From the NCBI GenBank assembly GCA_050953805.1, contig JBMNNE010000002.1, positions 434,001-498,000 of the forward strand: 64,000 nucleotides of DNA, read 5' to 3'. A program made the position numbers and the translations under genes. Source of the stretch: DUQW01 sp050953805 (GTDB lineage: Bacteria; Bacillota_I; Bacilli_A; Acholeplasmatales; Acholeplasmataceae). The first letter of the stretch is position 1; each line of letters starts with the position of its first letter. Below are positions 16,268 through 24,807 of the stretch, piece after piece. The notes below the pieces were generated by a model. The model did no database searches. It was not told the origin of the DNA and saw nothing but the letters and a program-made list of their open reading frames with translations.

Positions 16268-17641
16268 ATGGATAAAATTCAAAATAGAGAAGTTGTACTA
16301 GAAGTTAACAATTTAAAACAACATTTTGTTACTGGTACAGGAAAATATAGAATTTATAATAAAGCTGTTGATGGAGTTTCTTTTAAAGTACACCGTGGTG
16401 AAGTTTTTTCACTAGTTGGTGAATCAGGATGTGGTAAAACAACTATTGGTCGTACTATTATGAGATTATATGAGCCAACGGATGGAGAAGTTCATTTCTT
16501 AGGTAAAAGAATTGTTGCGGGGTTAAAAACTCCTAGAGATGAAATTAAAAAACTAAGAAAAGAATTAAGAGCTAAAAGAAAAGAACTAAAAGAAGAATTA
16601 ATTAGTCAAGAAGAGTTTGATGCATTGTCGGTATCAACAAAAGAAAAAATCGATGCATTAAAGGCTGAAATCAAACAAAGAAAAATTGATCAATACGAAA
16701 AATATAATCCATCTGCAGAAGAAATTAGAGTTAGTAAAAAGGAAGCTAGAGAACTAAATGCAGTTTTGAAAAATGAAATTCATGACCTTAAAGCAGAATT
16801 AGCTTTATTAAAAGGAAATAACAAAAATGGAACTTTAGATGAAGCAACTCAAGCAAAAGTTGATGAACTTAAAGAAACAATTAAAGCTAAAGAACACGAA
16901 ATTCATTGTAATGATACGAATTCAAAATCTGCCGGAAAATCATTACTTAAAAAAATTCAGATGATTTTCCAAGATCCAATTGACTCATTAAACCCAAGAA
17001 TGACAGTTCGTGATATTGTTGCCGAAGGTTTATATATTAACGGAATTAATAATCGAGAAGTTGTTAATGAAAAAGTTTATGAAGCTTTAAAATTAGTCGG
17101 ATTGTCAGCTGAACACGCATCACACTATCCACATGAGTTCTCAGGTGGACAACGTCAACGTGTTGGAATTGCAAGAGCGATTGTTTGTGAACCTGAAGTT
17201 ATTATTGCAGATGAGCCAATTAGTGCTCTAGATGTATCAATTCAAGCTCAAATTATTAACTTGTTAAATGATTTGAAGCATGAATTAGGTTTAACAATTG
17301 TCTTTATTGCTCACGATTTATCAGTTGTTAAACACTTTAGTGATACCGTAGCTGTTATGTATTTCGGACATATTGTTGAATTGGGAGAAAAACAAAAGGT
17401 TTTTGATCACCCACTTCATCCATATACCAGAAGTTTAATTGCCTCAATTCCTCAACCAAACCCGGAATACGAGAGATTGAGAGAAGGAATTGCTAGATAT
17501 AATCCAGCAGTTCATAAATATACAGCTGAAAGTGTCGTCAAGCTTCGCGAAATTGAACCGGGACACCATGTTTTATGTAGCGAAGAGGAATACCAAGAGT
17601 ATTTAAAGATAGTCAATGCAAAACCAACCAAGAAAAAATAA
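16268..17641 (+). CDS. oppF: Oligopeptide ABC transporter ATPase OppF with an internal charged helical insertion
   Basis: 457 residues from ATG 16268, preceded by AAGGTGAT; an in-frame GTG at 16256 lies inside that site. Walker A GESGCGKTT at 51-59, Q-loop MIFQDP near 232, signature FSGGQRQR near 291, Walker B ADEPISALD, switch His in FIAHD. The insertion of about 135 residues (about 88-222, coiled coil) is before the Q-loop, unlike OppD where it is after it. It heterodimerises with OppD to drive import. The reading frame overlaps the next gene by 26 bases. Confidence 0.93.
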   Translation: MDKIQNREVVLEVNNLKQHFVTGTGKYRIYNKAVDGVSFKVHRGEVFSLVGESGCGKTTIGRTIMRLYEPTDGEVHFLGKRIVAGLKTPRDEIKKLRKELRAKRKELKEELISQEEFDALSVSTKEKIDALKAEIKQRKIDQYEKYNPSAEEIRVSKKEARELNAVLKNEIHDLKAELALLKGNNKNGTLDEATQAKVDELKETIKAKEHEIHCNDTNSKSAGKSLLKKIQMIFQDPIDSLNPRMTVRDIVAEGLYINGINNREVVNEKVYEALKLVGLSAEHASHYPHEFSGGQRQRVGIARAIVCEPEVIIADEPISALDVSIQAQIINLLNDLKHELGLTIVFIAHDLSVVKHFSDTVAVMYFGHIVELGEKQKVFDHPLHPYTRSLIASIPQPNPEYERLREGIARYNPAVHKYTAESVVKLREIEPGHHVLCSEEEYQEYLKIVNAKPTKKK

Positions 17642-18008
17642 AATTTTAAGTTTTTTAAAACCCTATATGTTAAGTATAGGGTTATTATTATTAGCATCAT
17701 TTTTGATACTATGGGGAGTTTATAAATTAGACTTTCAGTATCGATATTTAAGCAATTCACTATTTATTCCAAATATTATAGTTTTTATTGTTTCGATTGG
17801 AATTAATCTTGGGGCTATTAATATTGTAAACCCATTAAAGTATACAGTTCTCAAGTTTATTAATCCTGAAAAAACAAAAGAAAAATATGGAGATTATGCG
17901 GGATATTTAGAACAAAAAGAAGAAGAAAATAAAAACTATTGGTTTTTAACAACTGCGACTTTAACTCTATTGGTTGTAGCAGGAATTTTCGCAGTTCTTA
18001 GTGCCTAG
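17616..18008 (+). CDS. Small membrane protein, DUF3899-like
   Basis: 130 residues with three predicted transmembrane helices (about 14-35, 44-66 and 106-128) and a charged cytoplasmic loop containing YGDYAGYLEQKEEENKNY. Length, topology and the loop resemble DUF3899 proteins, whose function is unknown; I assign it tentatively. It starts inside the end of oppF and ends just before the next lipoprotein gene, so it is part of the opp transcript. Confidence 0.65.
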   Translation: MQNQPRKNKILSFLKPYMLSIGLLLLASFLILWGVYKLDFQYRYLSNSLFIPNIIVFIVSIGINLGAINIVNPLKYTVLKFINPEKTKEKYGDYAGYLEQKEEENKNYWFLTTATLTLLVVAGIFAVLSA

Positions 18009-18030
18009 AAAAGAAAGGAAAGATCATCTT

Positions 18031-20670
18031 ATGAAAAAGTATATCGCATTATTTTTTACTTTAATGCTCACGATACTACTTGTTAGTTGTGATAAGGAAC
18101 AACCACCAAAACCAGAGCCAACCGTTACTTTTACTGTTACTTTTGACTCACAAGGTGGAACCGCAGTACCAAGCCAAACTGTGGAGTCTGGCAAGACGGC
18201 TACTGAACCAAATGCACCAGAAAAAGATGGGTTCACATTTGGTCATTGGTTTTTAGATAATGAAGCAGAAGCCTATGTGTTTTCAACACCAGTAACGGCA
18301 GACATTACTTTAAAAGCCACATGGAATGAAGTTGTGCCTGATAAAACTAATGAAGAGTTAATTCAAGAAGATATTGCTGCAATTCAAGCATCACTATTTT
18401 TATCACCATACCAATTAAATCTGCCAAAAAGAGGTCCAGTAAATGGTTCATTTATAACTTGGATTTCCAACAACAAATATATTACAAGAACTGGTATTGT
18501 AATTCCGTTATTGCCTGGAGATGAAGAGTTTGAAGGGTCAATTAGAGCTAGAATTAATTTAAATGGTAAAACCATTAATCATGATTTTGAAGTACCATTA
18601 AGTAAACCCGATCCGGTCGTTATTACTAATAAAAGGACTATTCCTTTTACTAACTTAACTACTGAATATGATGTTGCTGATCGAGATGTAGATATTTTCT
18701 ATGAAGAAGGCGGATCAGTTCCATATGTTAAAGTTTCTGATTTCTTTAATTTATTACAAGGATTTATTGATCCTGAATATGAGTTAACTTTTGTCTTTGA
18801 GGATAATGTATTAACTGTATCATATGATTATTTAGATGAAGAAGAACATGAAGATTATTTAAATGGATTATCAGAGGAAGATGGTTGGTATCACTTAGAA
18901 TTAATTATTGATACTGAAGCAAATACAATTGCGACTCCAGACCCTGGATTTTATTGGGCTTATGTCTATTCTACTAAGACTAATTATAGTCGACATATCA
19001 ATTATGATCGCAAAAATGAAGGGAAAATTTTTCAAGAAGGGGATACCCTTATCTATGATTTAAATAAATACAATATGGATATCGTGATGTATGAAGATGA
19101 AGTTGTTATACCATATTTTGTTGCTAACCAATTATTTGCTGGAGTCAGTTACTATAACATTTATTATAATTATGATGGATTATTTGGTATTTATGCAATA
19201 CCTGATAAAGATAGTGACGAATACAAACAAATGCACAATTCAAGTACTAGCGGTCAAGAAGTTCCTGTAGATTTAAGTATTCATACATTTAATTTCTTAG
19301 GATTTGCCTTTAATGAATTTTATGGTATCAGAGACTTATCTGGCGTTGAGAATTATTTCGATCTCTTTTTTGATAATAAAAACAATCTTGTCGGTTCAGA
19401 TTCATCTAACTTTGACAATACGCTGTTTACGATAATTAATAAAGATATTGATGAGCCACATACTTCATATCGATATCCAGGTTATTACAGCAAATCTAAT
19501 TTCTATGGACCAAGCATTAGCTCATTATCACAATTTGGAAAGCGTGTTTTAAGTTTTTATGAAGACGGATTATATGCAGTAGATGATGCAATTGTCAAAA
19601 AATGGGAACTTGGAGAAAATCTCACAGACTGGGGTGCTAATTTAAGACCTAAGTATTGGTTTTTAGATAAAGCTAAAACGGTTGTCGTTTTAGCCTTAGA
19701 TGGATTTAGTACATCGGATATTCAAGAATCAAAAGTATATGATGCAACATTATTCCATGAACCACTTGAAATTACTGAAGGAACGATTGTGCCAAACCTC
19801 TTTTCTGGAAATAAGTTTTTCTATTACAACAACTCAACAAAAGAATATAAACTAGTTGAAATGCTAGTTAAAGGTGTGACTAATATTGGCTATAATACGT
19901 ATAAAACTGAATTAGAAAATTTAGGATTTGTTTTTGATGAAGAAACTAATGTTTATGAAAAAACGATAGGAGACACCAAATATTTATTACGTTTAGATTA
20001 CGGAACTGATTTTAATTTATTTTCAGTGAGCGTATTAGCTTTAGGTGTTGATCAAGAAATCGAAAATCCACATGAAAAATTAGCCGAAGGCATTAATGAT
20101 TTAGTTGAAGCTGATAGTGCTGTTTATATGGAAATGTATTTAGAGTTAATTGATGCAGAAGCACCACTTCTTGAAACCATTTTATTAGATTTAACATTTA
20201 ATACTGGTGGAAATGTTGGAGCGTTATATCGCGTTGTAGGATTTATTACTGGAGAACCATTTAGTGTTGCTTCTATTGATGGGGCAACTCATGCGAAATC
20301 TAGAAGTTATGTCTATATTGATGGGGTACCAACAAAATACCGAGATTTAAGATGGGGATTATTAACATCTCCAGCGTCATTCTCAGCAGCCAATTCATTG
20401 GTTAACATTTTCAAACAAAACAAATTAGGAATTATTATTGGTACTAAAACCGGTGGTGGAGCATCATCAATTACTCCAATTTTATTACCTAATGGAACGG
20501 CATTTACGATGTCATCAAATTCTATTGGTGCACAAGTTAAAGGTACAGGAACCGATGAAGATCCATATGTATTCGAATCGATTGAATTCGGAATTGATCC
20601 AGATGCAATTTTAACGGTAGCCAATATTTATGATGCACAAAAGTTATTAGATATATTAGCCGATAACTAG
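18031..20670 (+). CDS. Surface lipoprotein with InlB-type repeat and S41 protease-like domain
   Basis: 879 residues from ATG 18031, preceded by AAGGAAAG. Lipobox VSC (Cys20). Residues about 31-92 match a Listeria-Bacteroides (InlB B/Flg_new) repeat: VTFDSQGGTAVPSQTV, then GFTFGHWF and ITLKATW. The C-terminal about 200 residues resemble peptidase S41: LLDLTFNTGGN, then LTSPASFSAANSLVNIF (candidate nucleophile Ser785), and GIIIGTKTGGGAS. The Lys usual in the GKG part of CtpA-type enzymes is Gly here, so activity would need a tricorn-like arrangement or may be lost. The middle 500 residues are not recognised. Last gene of the opp transcript; it could process peptides for uptake (inference). Confidence 0.75.
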   Translation: MKKYIALFFTLMLTILLVSCDKEQPPKPEPTVTFTVTFDSQGGTAVPSQTVESGKTATEPNAPEKDGFTFGHWFLDNEAEAYVFSTPVTADITLKATWNEVVPDKTNEELIQEDIAAIQASLFLSPYQLNLPKRGPVNGSFITWISNNKYITRTGIVIPLLPGDEEFEGSIRARINLNGKTINHDFEVPLSKPDPVVITNKRTIPFTNLTTEYDVADRDVDIFYEEGGSVPYVKVSDFFNLLQGFIDPEYELTFVFEDNVLTVSYDYLDEEEHEDYLNGLSEEDGWYHLELIIDTEANTIATPDPGFYWAYVYSTKTNYSRHINYDRKNEGKIFQEGDTLIYDLNKYNMDIVMYEDEVVIPYFVANQLFAGVSYYNIYYNYDGLFGIYAIPDKDSDEYKQMHNSSTSGQEVPVDLSIHTFNFLGFAFNEFYGIRDLSGVENYFDLFFDNKNNLVGSDSSNFDNTLFTIINKDIDEPHTSYRYPGYYSKSNFYGPSISSLSQFGKRVLSFYEDGLYAVDDAIVKKWELGENLTDWGANLRPKYWFLDKAKTVVVLALDGFSTSDIQESKVYDATLFHEPLEITEGTIVPNLFSGNKFFYYNNSTKEYKLVEMLVKGVTNIGYNTYKTELENLGFVFDEETNVYEKTIGDTKYLLRLDYGTDFNLFSVSVLALGVDQEIENPHEKLAEGINDLVEADSAVYMEMYLELIDAEAPLLETILLDLTFNTGGNVGALYRVVGFITGEPFSVASIDGATHAKSRSYVYIDGVPTKYRDLRWGLLTSPASFSAANSLVNIFKQNKLGIIIGTKTGGGASSITPILLPNGTAFTMSSNSIGAQVKGTGTDEDPYVFESIEFGIDPDAILTVANIYDAQKLLDILADN

Positions 20671-20691
20671 TTAAAATTAACTAAAATAAAA

Positions 20692-20723
20692 AACTTGATT
20701 ACAAAATGTAGTCAAGTTTTTTT
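20692..20723. terminator. Bidirectional terminator between convergent genes
   Basis: A 12-pair stem (AACTTGATTACA with TGTAGTCAAGTT, one G-U) around AAA has T residues on the right and A residues on the left, so it can serve the opp transcript and the minus-strand gene. Confidence 0.88.
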
Positions 20724-20738
20724 AATGTTTAAATTTAT

Positions 20739-21461
20739 TTATAAAAGTTCTTTTAGATAATTAACGGCATAATTGTAATAAGATGTTGGCCAATATTTAT
20801 CACTATGTAAAAAGTAACAAGCATTATTTTTAGTTTCATAAAAGAGATTAATTGTCACTATGGAGCGTTTTCCGATTCTACTAAATGAAACGTTATCACA
20901 CTCTTCACGGTCTTGTTTACTCATTGTAGGACCCTCTTTGGCAACATAAACGGTGTAATGAAATATTTTCTTTTTTTCTTTGTATAATCCATCCTCAATA
21001 ATATTAATATATTTAATAATTAATTCACTTTGAAAATCTATTTTAGGATCGTGGATTGCGACAAACACCATTAACATTGGACGCTTTAAATGGTATTGAC
21101 TTCTATCTTTTATATACTTTGTTAAGATTGTTAATTTGTCATCACGATGATTAATTTGAAATTCTTTAGCTAATAACTTTCTTAAAAAAATTTCAGATAG
21201 TGGAGACTGTCTTACTGATATTTTTCCAGTGCTATTTAATTTTAAACGCTCAAACATTAACTCTTCTTTATAATACATTAATCTAGGCCTAAATGCACCC
21301 ATGCCTACTAATAAAGCTAAAAGTAAAGCGATAGCGATTAAAGATTGATAATCATTATGCAATGGAAGAAAAAAAGCAAGAACAACCACAGCTCCCATTA
21401 AAATTGTAAAAATGAAAAATAAAATTAATATCCTTTTATAATTTTTACCAGCTTTTTCCAC
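20739..21461 (-). CDS. Membrane protein of unknown function
   Basis: About 240 residues if translation begins at GTG 21461-21459, which has GAGGTGAT about 7 bases upstream; a GTG nine bases earlier lies within that site. Two transmembrane helices near the N-terminus (about 10-33 and 38-56) are followed by a soluble domain of about 180 residues with no family I recognise. That domain contains HLKRPMLMVFVAIHDPKIDF and ends CYFLHSDKYWPTSYYNYAVNYL. The only minus-strand gene between opp and suf, it has its own extended -10 promoter. Confidence 0.7.
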   Translation of the reverse strand: MEKAGKNYKRILILFFIFTILMGAVVVLAFFLPLHNDYQSLIAIALLLALLVGMGAFRPRLMYYKEELMFERLKLNSTGKISVRQSPLSEIFLRKLLAKEFQINHRDDKLTILTKYIKDRSQYHLKRPMLMVFVAIHDPKIDFQSELIIKYINIIEDGLYKEKKKIFHYTVYVAKEGPTMSKQDREECDNVSFSRIGKRSIVTINLFYETKNNACYFLHSDKYWPTSYYNYAVNYLKELL

Positions 21462-21485
21462 TCTTATCACCTCAATACCATTAAA

Positions 21486-21494
21486 ATTATAACA
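21486..21494 (-). promoter_or_regulatory. Extended -10 promoter of the minus-strand membrane protein gene
   Basis: On the minus strand this reads TGT-TATAAT. The predicted start of transcription is about 10 bases before the ribosome binding site. No convincing -35 is visible. Confidence 0.55.
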
Positions 21495-21585
21495 TAAAGC
21501 ATTGATATTTGATAAAGCTTTAATTTAGAAAGATAAGTATTTCAAAATAAAACTAAATTATAATTAGTATAAAAAGACTAAAAAA

Positions 21586-21614
21586 TGGATATAAAATAAT
21601 AATTATAGTATAAT
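21586..21614 (+). promoter_or_regulatory. Promoter of the suf operon
   Basis: TGGATA (weak -35), 17-base spacer, TATAAT at 21609-21614. The ribosome binding site AAGGGGG precedes sufC. No recognisable Fur, IscR or SufR site was seen. Confidence 0.55.
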
Positions 21615-21642
21615 TATTAGTGGTCTACAAAGGGGGAATTTT

Positions 21643-22386
21643 ATGCATAAATTAGAAATTAAGAACTTTAGTGTTAAAATCCAAGACAAACAAATATTGA
21701 AAAACATCAATTTAATCATACATTCTAATGAAGTTCACGCGATTATGGAGCCTAATGGCAGCGGTAAATCAACACTAGCTAGTGCGATCATGGGGGCTCC
21801 AAGTTATGAAGTTACTTCGGGGGAAATCTTATTGGATGGAAAAAATATATTAGATATGCCAGTTGATGAGCGAGCACGATTAGGCATATTTTTAGCCATG
21901 CAAAATCCTGTTGAGGTTCCAGGTGTTACCAATAGCACTTTTATGAGAGAGGCACTTTCAGCAAAATTAGGCAAAAGAGTTAACTTACTTGAGTTTGCCT
22001 TGGATTATGAAGAAAAAGCCAATGAATTGGAGATGCATCCCGAATTACCTCATCGTTATTTAAATGAGGGATTCAGTGGTGGTGAGAAAAAGCGCAATGA
22101 AGTACTTCAATTAAAGGTTTTAAAACCTAAATTTGCTATCCTTGATGAAATCGATTCAGGACTTGATGTTGACGCCTTAAGAATTGTTGGAACTAATATT
22201 TCAGAGATGATTGGTCCTAAGATGGGAGTTTTATTAATTACTCATTATCAAAGAATTTTAGATTACATTAAACCAAACTATGTTCATGTAATCGTTGATG
22301 GATCGCTTGTGAAAACTGGTGGAATTGAATTAATTGAAGAAATCGAAATCAATGGCTACGCTAATTTTACTGGTGAAGATAAATGA
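21643..22386 (+). CDS. sufC: Fe-S cluster assembly ATPase SufC
   Basis: 247 residues, normal for SufC. It is the ATPase of the SufBCD scaffold that builds Fe-S clusters in the cytoplasm. Walker A reads EPNGSGKS, with Glu in place of the usual Gly before Pro. The family-specific signature FSGGEKKRNEVLQ and Walker B AILDEIDSGLD are present. It is first in a sufCDSUB operon with the Bacillus order. Its stop overlaps the sufD start (ATGA). Likely clients in this window include PFOR. Confidence 0.96.
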   Translation: MHKLEIKNFSVKIQDKQILKNINLIIHSNEVHAIMEPNGSGKSTLASAIMGAPSYEVTSGEILLDGKNILDMPVDERARLGIFLAMQNPVEVPGVTNSTFMREALSAKLGKRVNLLEFALDYEEKANELEMHPELPHRYLNEGFSGGEKKRNEVLQLKVLKPKFAILDEIDSGLDVDALRIVGTNISEMIGPKMGVLLITHYQRILDYIKPNYVHVIVDGSLVKTGGIELIEEIEINGYANFTGEDK

Positions 22387-23159
22387 TTAAAAAATACGAA
22401 TTAAAATCACAAATCAAACAAGAAATCGTTACAATTAATAGTAATGTGTTTAAAATTGGTTTTGATAAAAACGAATCTAAACATATAGTTTTAGATGTTA
22501 ATAATAATGATTCTTCAATCGAAATTAATATTTCTGAAAACAGCCATATTGAAATTCTTCTTTTAAGTTTTAATAGAGAAAATCAAAATATCAATATTGA
22601 AGCAAATGTCCAGAGATATGGATCAATTCATATTATTGCTGGATTACAAAATAATCAAAGCAATATCAACACCGTAGTTAATTTAAATGGAGAAGGATCT
22701 AGCGCTGAAATTAATTCATTAATGGTAAGCCGCAATAACAATCATCAAAAAGCTAATTATAAAATCGTAAATAACGCAATTAATACAAGCGGTGATATTA
22801 ACGCAATTGGTATTGCTAGTGACAATTCAGTAATAACTGTTAATGGTATTGGTAAAATTAATAAAGGAATGCATCATTCGCATAATCACCAAATTTTAAA
22901 AGGAATAAATTTAGATAATTCAAAAATTAAAATGAATCCATATTTATTAATTGATGAACATGATGTTATAGCTGGTCATGGAGCGACCATTGGACAAATC
23001 GATGAAGAAATTCTTTATTATATGATGAGTCGCGGTTTAACTAAAGAAGTGGCAAAAAATTTATATATTAAAGGTATAGTTGAACCATTTATTGATCAAA
23101 TTTTTAATAAAGATTTATGTAAAAAATTTAATTATCATTTATGGGGGGATCAATCATGA
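22383..23159 (+). CDS. sufD: Fe-S cluster assembly protein SufD, short form
   Basis: 258 residues, well below the usual 400-440; the N-terminal helical region is missing. The beta-helix core and the C-terminal motif are intact: SHNHQILKG, then NPYLLIDEHDVIAGHGATIG and YYMMSRGL, including the His of the SufD cluster site region. It pairs with SufB and SufC in the scaffold. ATGA overlaps join it to sufC before and sufS after. The shortening looks like family variation rather than damage because the frame is clean. Confidence 0.9.
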   Translation: MIKKYELKSQIKQEIVTINSNVFKIGFDKNESKHIVLDVNNNDSSIEINISENSHIEILLLSFNRENQNINIEANVQRYGSIHIIAGLQNNQSNINTVVNLNGEGSSAEINSLMVSRNNNHQKANYKIVNNAINTSGDINAIGIASDNSVITVNGIGKINKGMHHSHNHQILKGINLDNSKIKMNPYLLIDEHDVIAGHGATIGQIDEEILYYMMSRGLTKEVAKNLYIKGIVEPFIDQIFNKDLCKKFNYHLWGDQS

Positions 23160-24367
23160 ATGTTAATGAAATTAGAAAACAATTTAGTTTCTTTAAAAAC
23201 AATCCAAATACTCATTATTTAGATAGTGCTGCCACCGCCTTAAAATATGATAGAGCGATTGAAAAGATGAGTGATTATTACTTGAAATCGGGGGTTAATA
23301 TTCATCGTGGAAATTATCAATTATCTTATTTAGCAACTAAAGAATATGAAGAGGCACGAGAAATTGTTGCGGATTTTATCAATGCTAATCCTAATGAAAT
23401 TATTTTTACTAAAGGAGCGACTCAAGCGTTGAATTTAGTTGCAAATTCAGCCAATCTACTATTGGGAAAAAACGATGAAGTAATCACTACTGAACAAGAA
23501 CATAATTCATCGGTTTTGCCGTGGTTAAATAAAAGCCAAGAATTAGGATTTAATATGGTTTATATTCCGCTTGATCAAGAATATAAGATAACGGTTGAAA
23601 ATTTTAAAAAAGTACTAACGAGTAAAACTAAAGTGGTCGTAATTAATCATGTATCTAATGTTTTAGGGTACTTAAATCCAATAGGTGAAATAACTAAATT
23701 AGCTCACGAACAAGGAGCGATTGTCATATTAGATGCAGCTCAATCAGTGGCTAATATCGAAATTGATGTTAAAGAATTGGATGTCGATTTTTTAGCTTTT
23801 TCTGGGCACAAAATTTATGGACCAACTGGTGTTGGAGTCTTATATGGAAAACAAGAAGCACTTAAAAAACTTAATGTTTATGAAGTTGGTGGCGAAATGG
23901 TTTCAAAAGCTAATAAAAAAGATATCGTCTTTCAAGATATTCCTCATCGTTTTGAAGCAGGTACTCCACCAATAGCAGAAGCACTTGGGTTAGCAGAAGC
24001 AATTAAATTTATAAAGTCGTTAAACTATAAACAGGCAAGGAACCATGTTAAAAGTTTAAGGGAAAAAGCTGTATTAGAACTATCTAAAATTGAGGGGGTA
24101 ACGATTTATAATCCTCACTCTGATTTTGGAATTATTTCATTTAATGTTGCTGGAGTTCATCCACATGATGCTTCATCAGTTTATGATGAATATAATGTAT
24201 GTCTTCGTTCAGGACATCACTGTGCCTCATTATTAACTGAAGTTTTAAAAGCTCCTGGAGGAACAATTAGAGCTTCAATTAGCATCTATAATGATGAAAA
24301 AGATATTGAAATGTTAATTAAGGCAACGCAAAAAGCGGCAAGTTTTTTTAGAGGATATTTAAAATGA
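23156..24367 (+). CDS. sufS: Cysteine desulfurase SufS
   Basis: 403 residues from ATG 23156, preceded by GGGGGGAT; an in-frame ATG at 23141 is part of sufD. A PLP enzyme that removes sulfur from cysteine for cluster assembly. The PLP Lys is in SGHKIYGPTG, and the catalytic Cys is in RSGHHCASLL of the group II type. HNSSVLPW and the substrate-binding AGTPPIAEA stretch are also present. It hands sulfur to SufU, whose gene follows with an ATGA overlap. Confidence 0.96.
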   Translation: MNVNEIRKQFSFFKNNPNTHYLDSAATALKYDRAIEKMSDYYLKSGVNIHRGNYQLSYLATKEYEEAREIVADFINANPNEIIFTKGATQALNLVANSANLLLGKNDEVITTEQEHNSSVLPWLNKSQELGFNMVYIPLDQEYKITVENFKKVLTSKTKVVVINHVSNVLGYLNPIGEITKLAHEQGAIVILDAAQSVANIEIDVKELDVDFLAFSGHKIYGPTGVGVLYGKQEALKKLNVYEVGGEMVSKANKKDIVFQDIPHRFEAGTPPIAEALGLAEAIKFIKSLNYKQARNHVKSLREKAVLELSKIEGVTIYNPHSDFGIISFNVAGVHPHDASSVYDEYNVCLRSGHHCASLLTEVLKAPGGTIRASISIYNDEKDIEMLIKATQKAASFFRGYLK

Positions 24368-24807
24368 GAATAGAAGATTTATATCGTGATATCATTATGG
24401 AACATTATAAAAACCCCAGAAACAAGGGGCTTTTAGAAAATGATAAATATAAAAAAGTAAACTTATTAAATCCTAGTTGTGGAGATGAAGTTACTATTCA
24501 AGTTTTAATTGAAGAGGATCAAATAAAAGATATTCGTCATGATGGTCATGGGTGTTCGATTTGTTGTTCGAGTGCTAGTGTTTTAAGCGAAACATTAATC
24601 AATAAATCGACTACCGAGGGACTTAAAATTATTAATGAATATATGTTAATGCTAACTGGAAAAGAATACGATAAAAATATTTTAAAAGGTGAGGCTATTG
24701 CCTATATTGGAGTATCAAAATTTCCAGCACGAATTAGGTGTGCTTCAATTGCTTGGAAGGCAATGGAAGAAGCATTATTGGAGGCTAAAAATGACGGAAA
24801 GAGATAA
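24364..24807 (+). CDS. sufU: Sulfur transfer protein SufU
   Basis: 147 residues. Zinc-binding sulfur acceptor for SufS in Gram-positive bacteria. The ligand set is visible: NPSCGDE, GCSICCSSAS and RIRCASIAW. An extra Cys neighbours the central ligand. The IscU-type scaffold role is unlikely because the operon is of the sufCDSUB type. It overlaps sufB by 17 bases. Confidence 0.95.
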   Translation: MRIEDLYRDIIMEHYKNPRNKGLLENDKYKKVNLLNPSCGDEVTIQVLIEEDQIKDIRHDGHGCSICCSSASVLSETLINKSTTEGLKIINEYMLMLTGKEYDKNILKGEAIAYIGVSKFPARIRCASIAWKAMEEALLEAKNDGKR

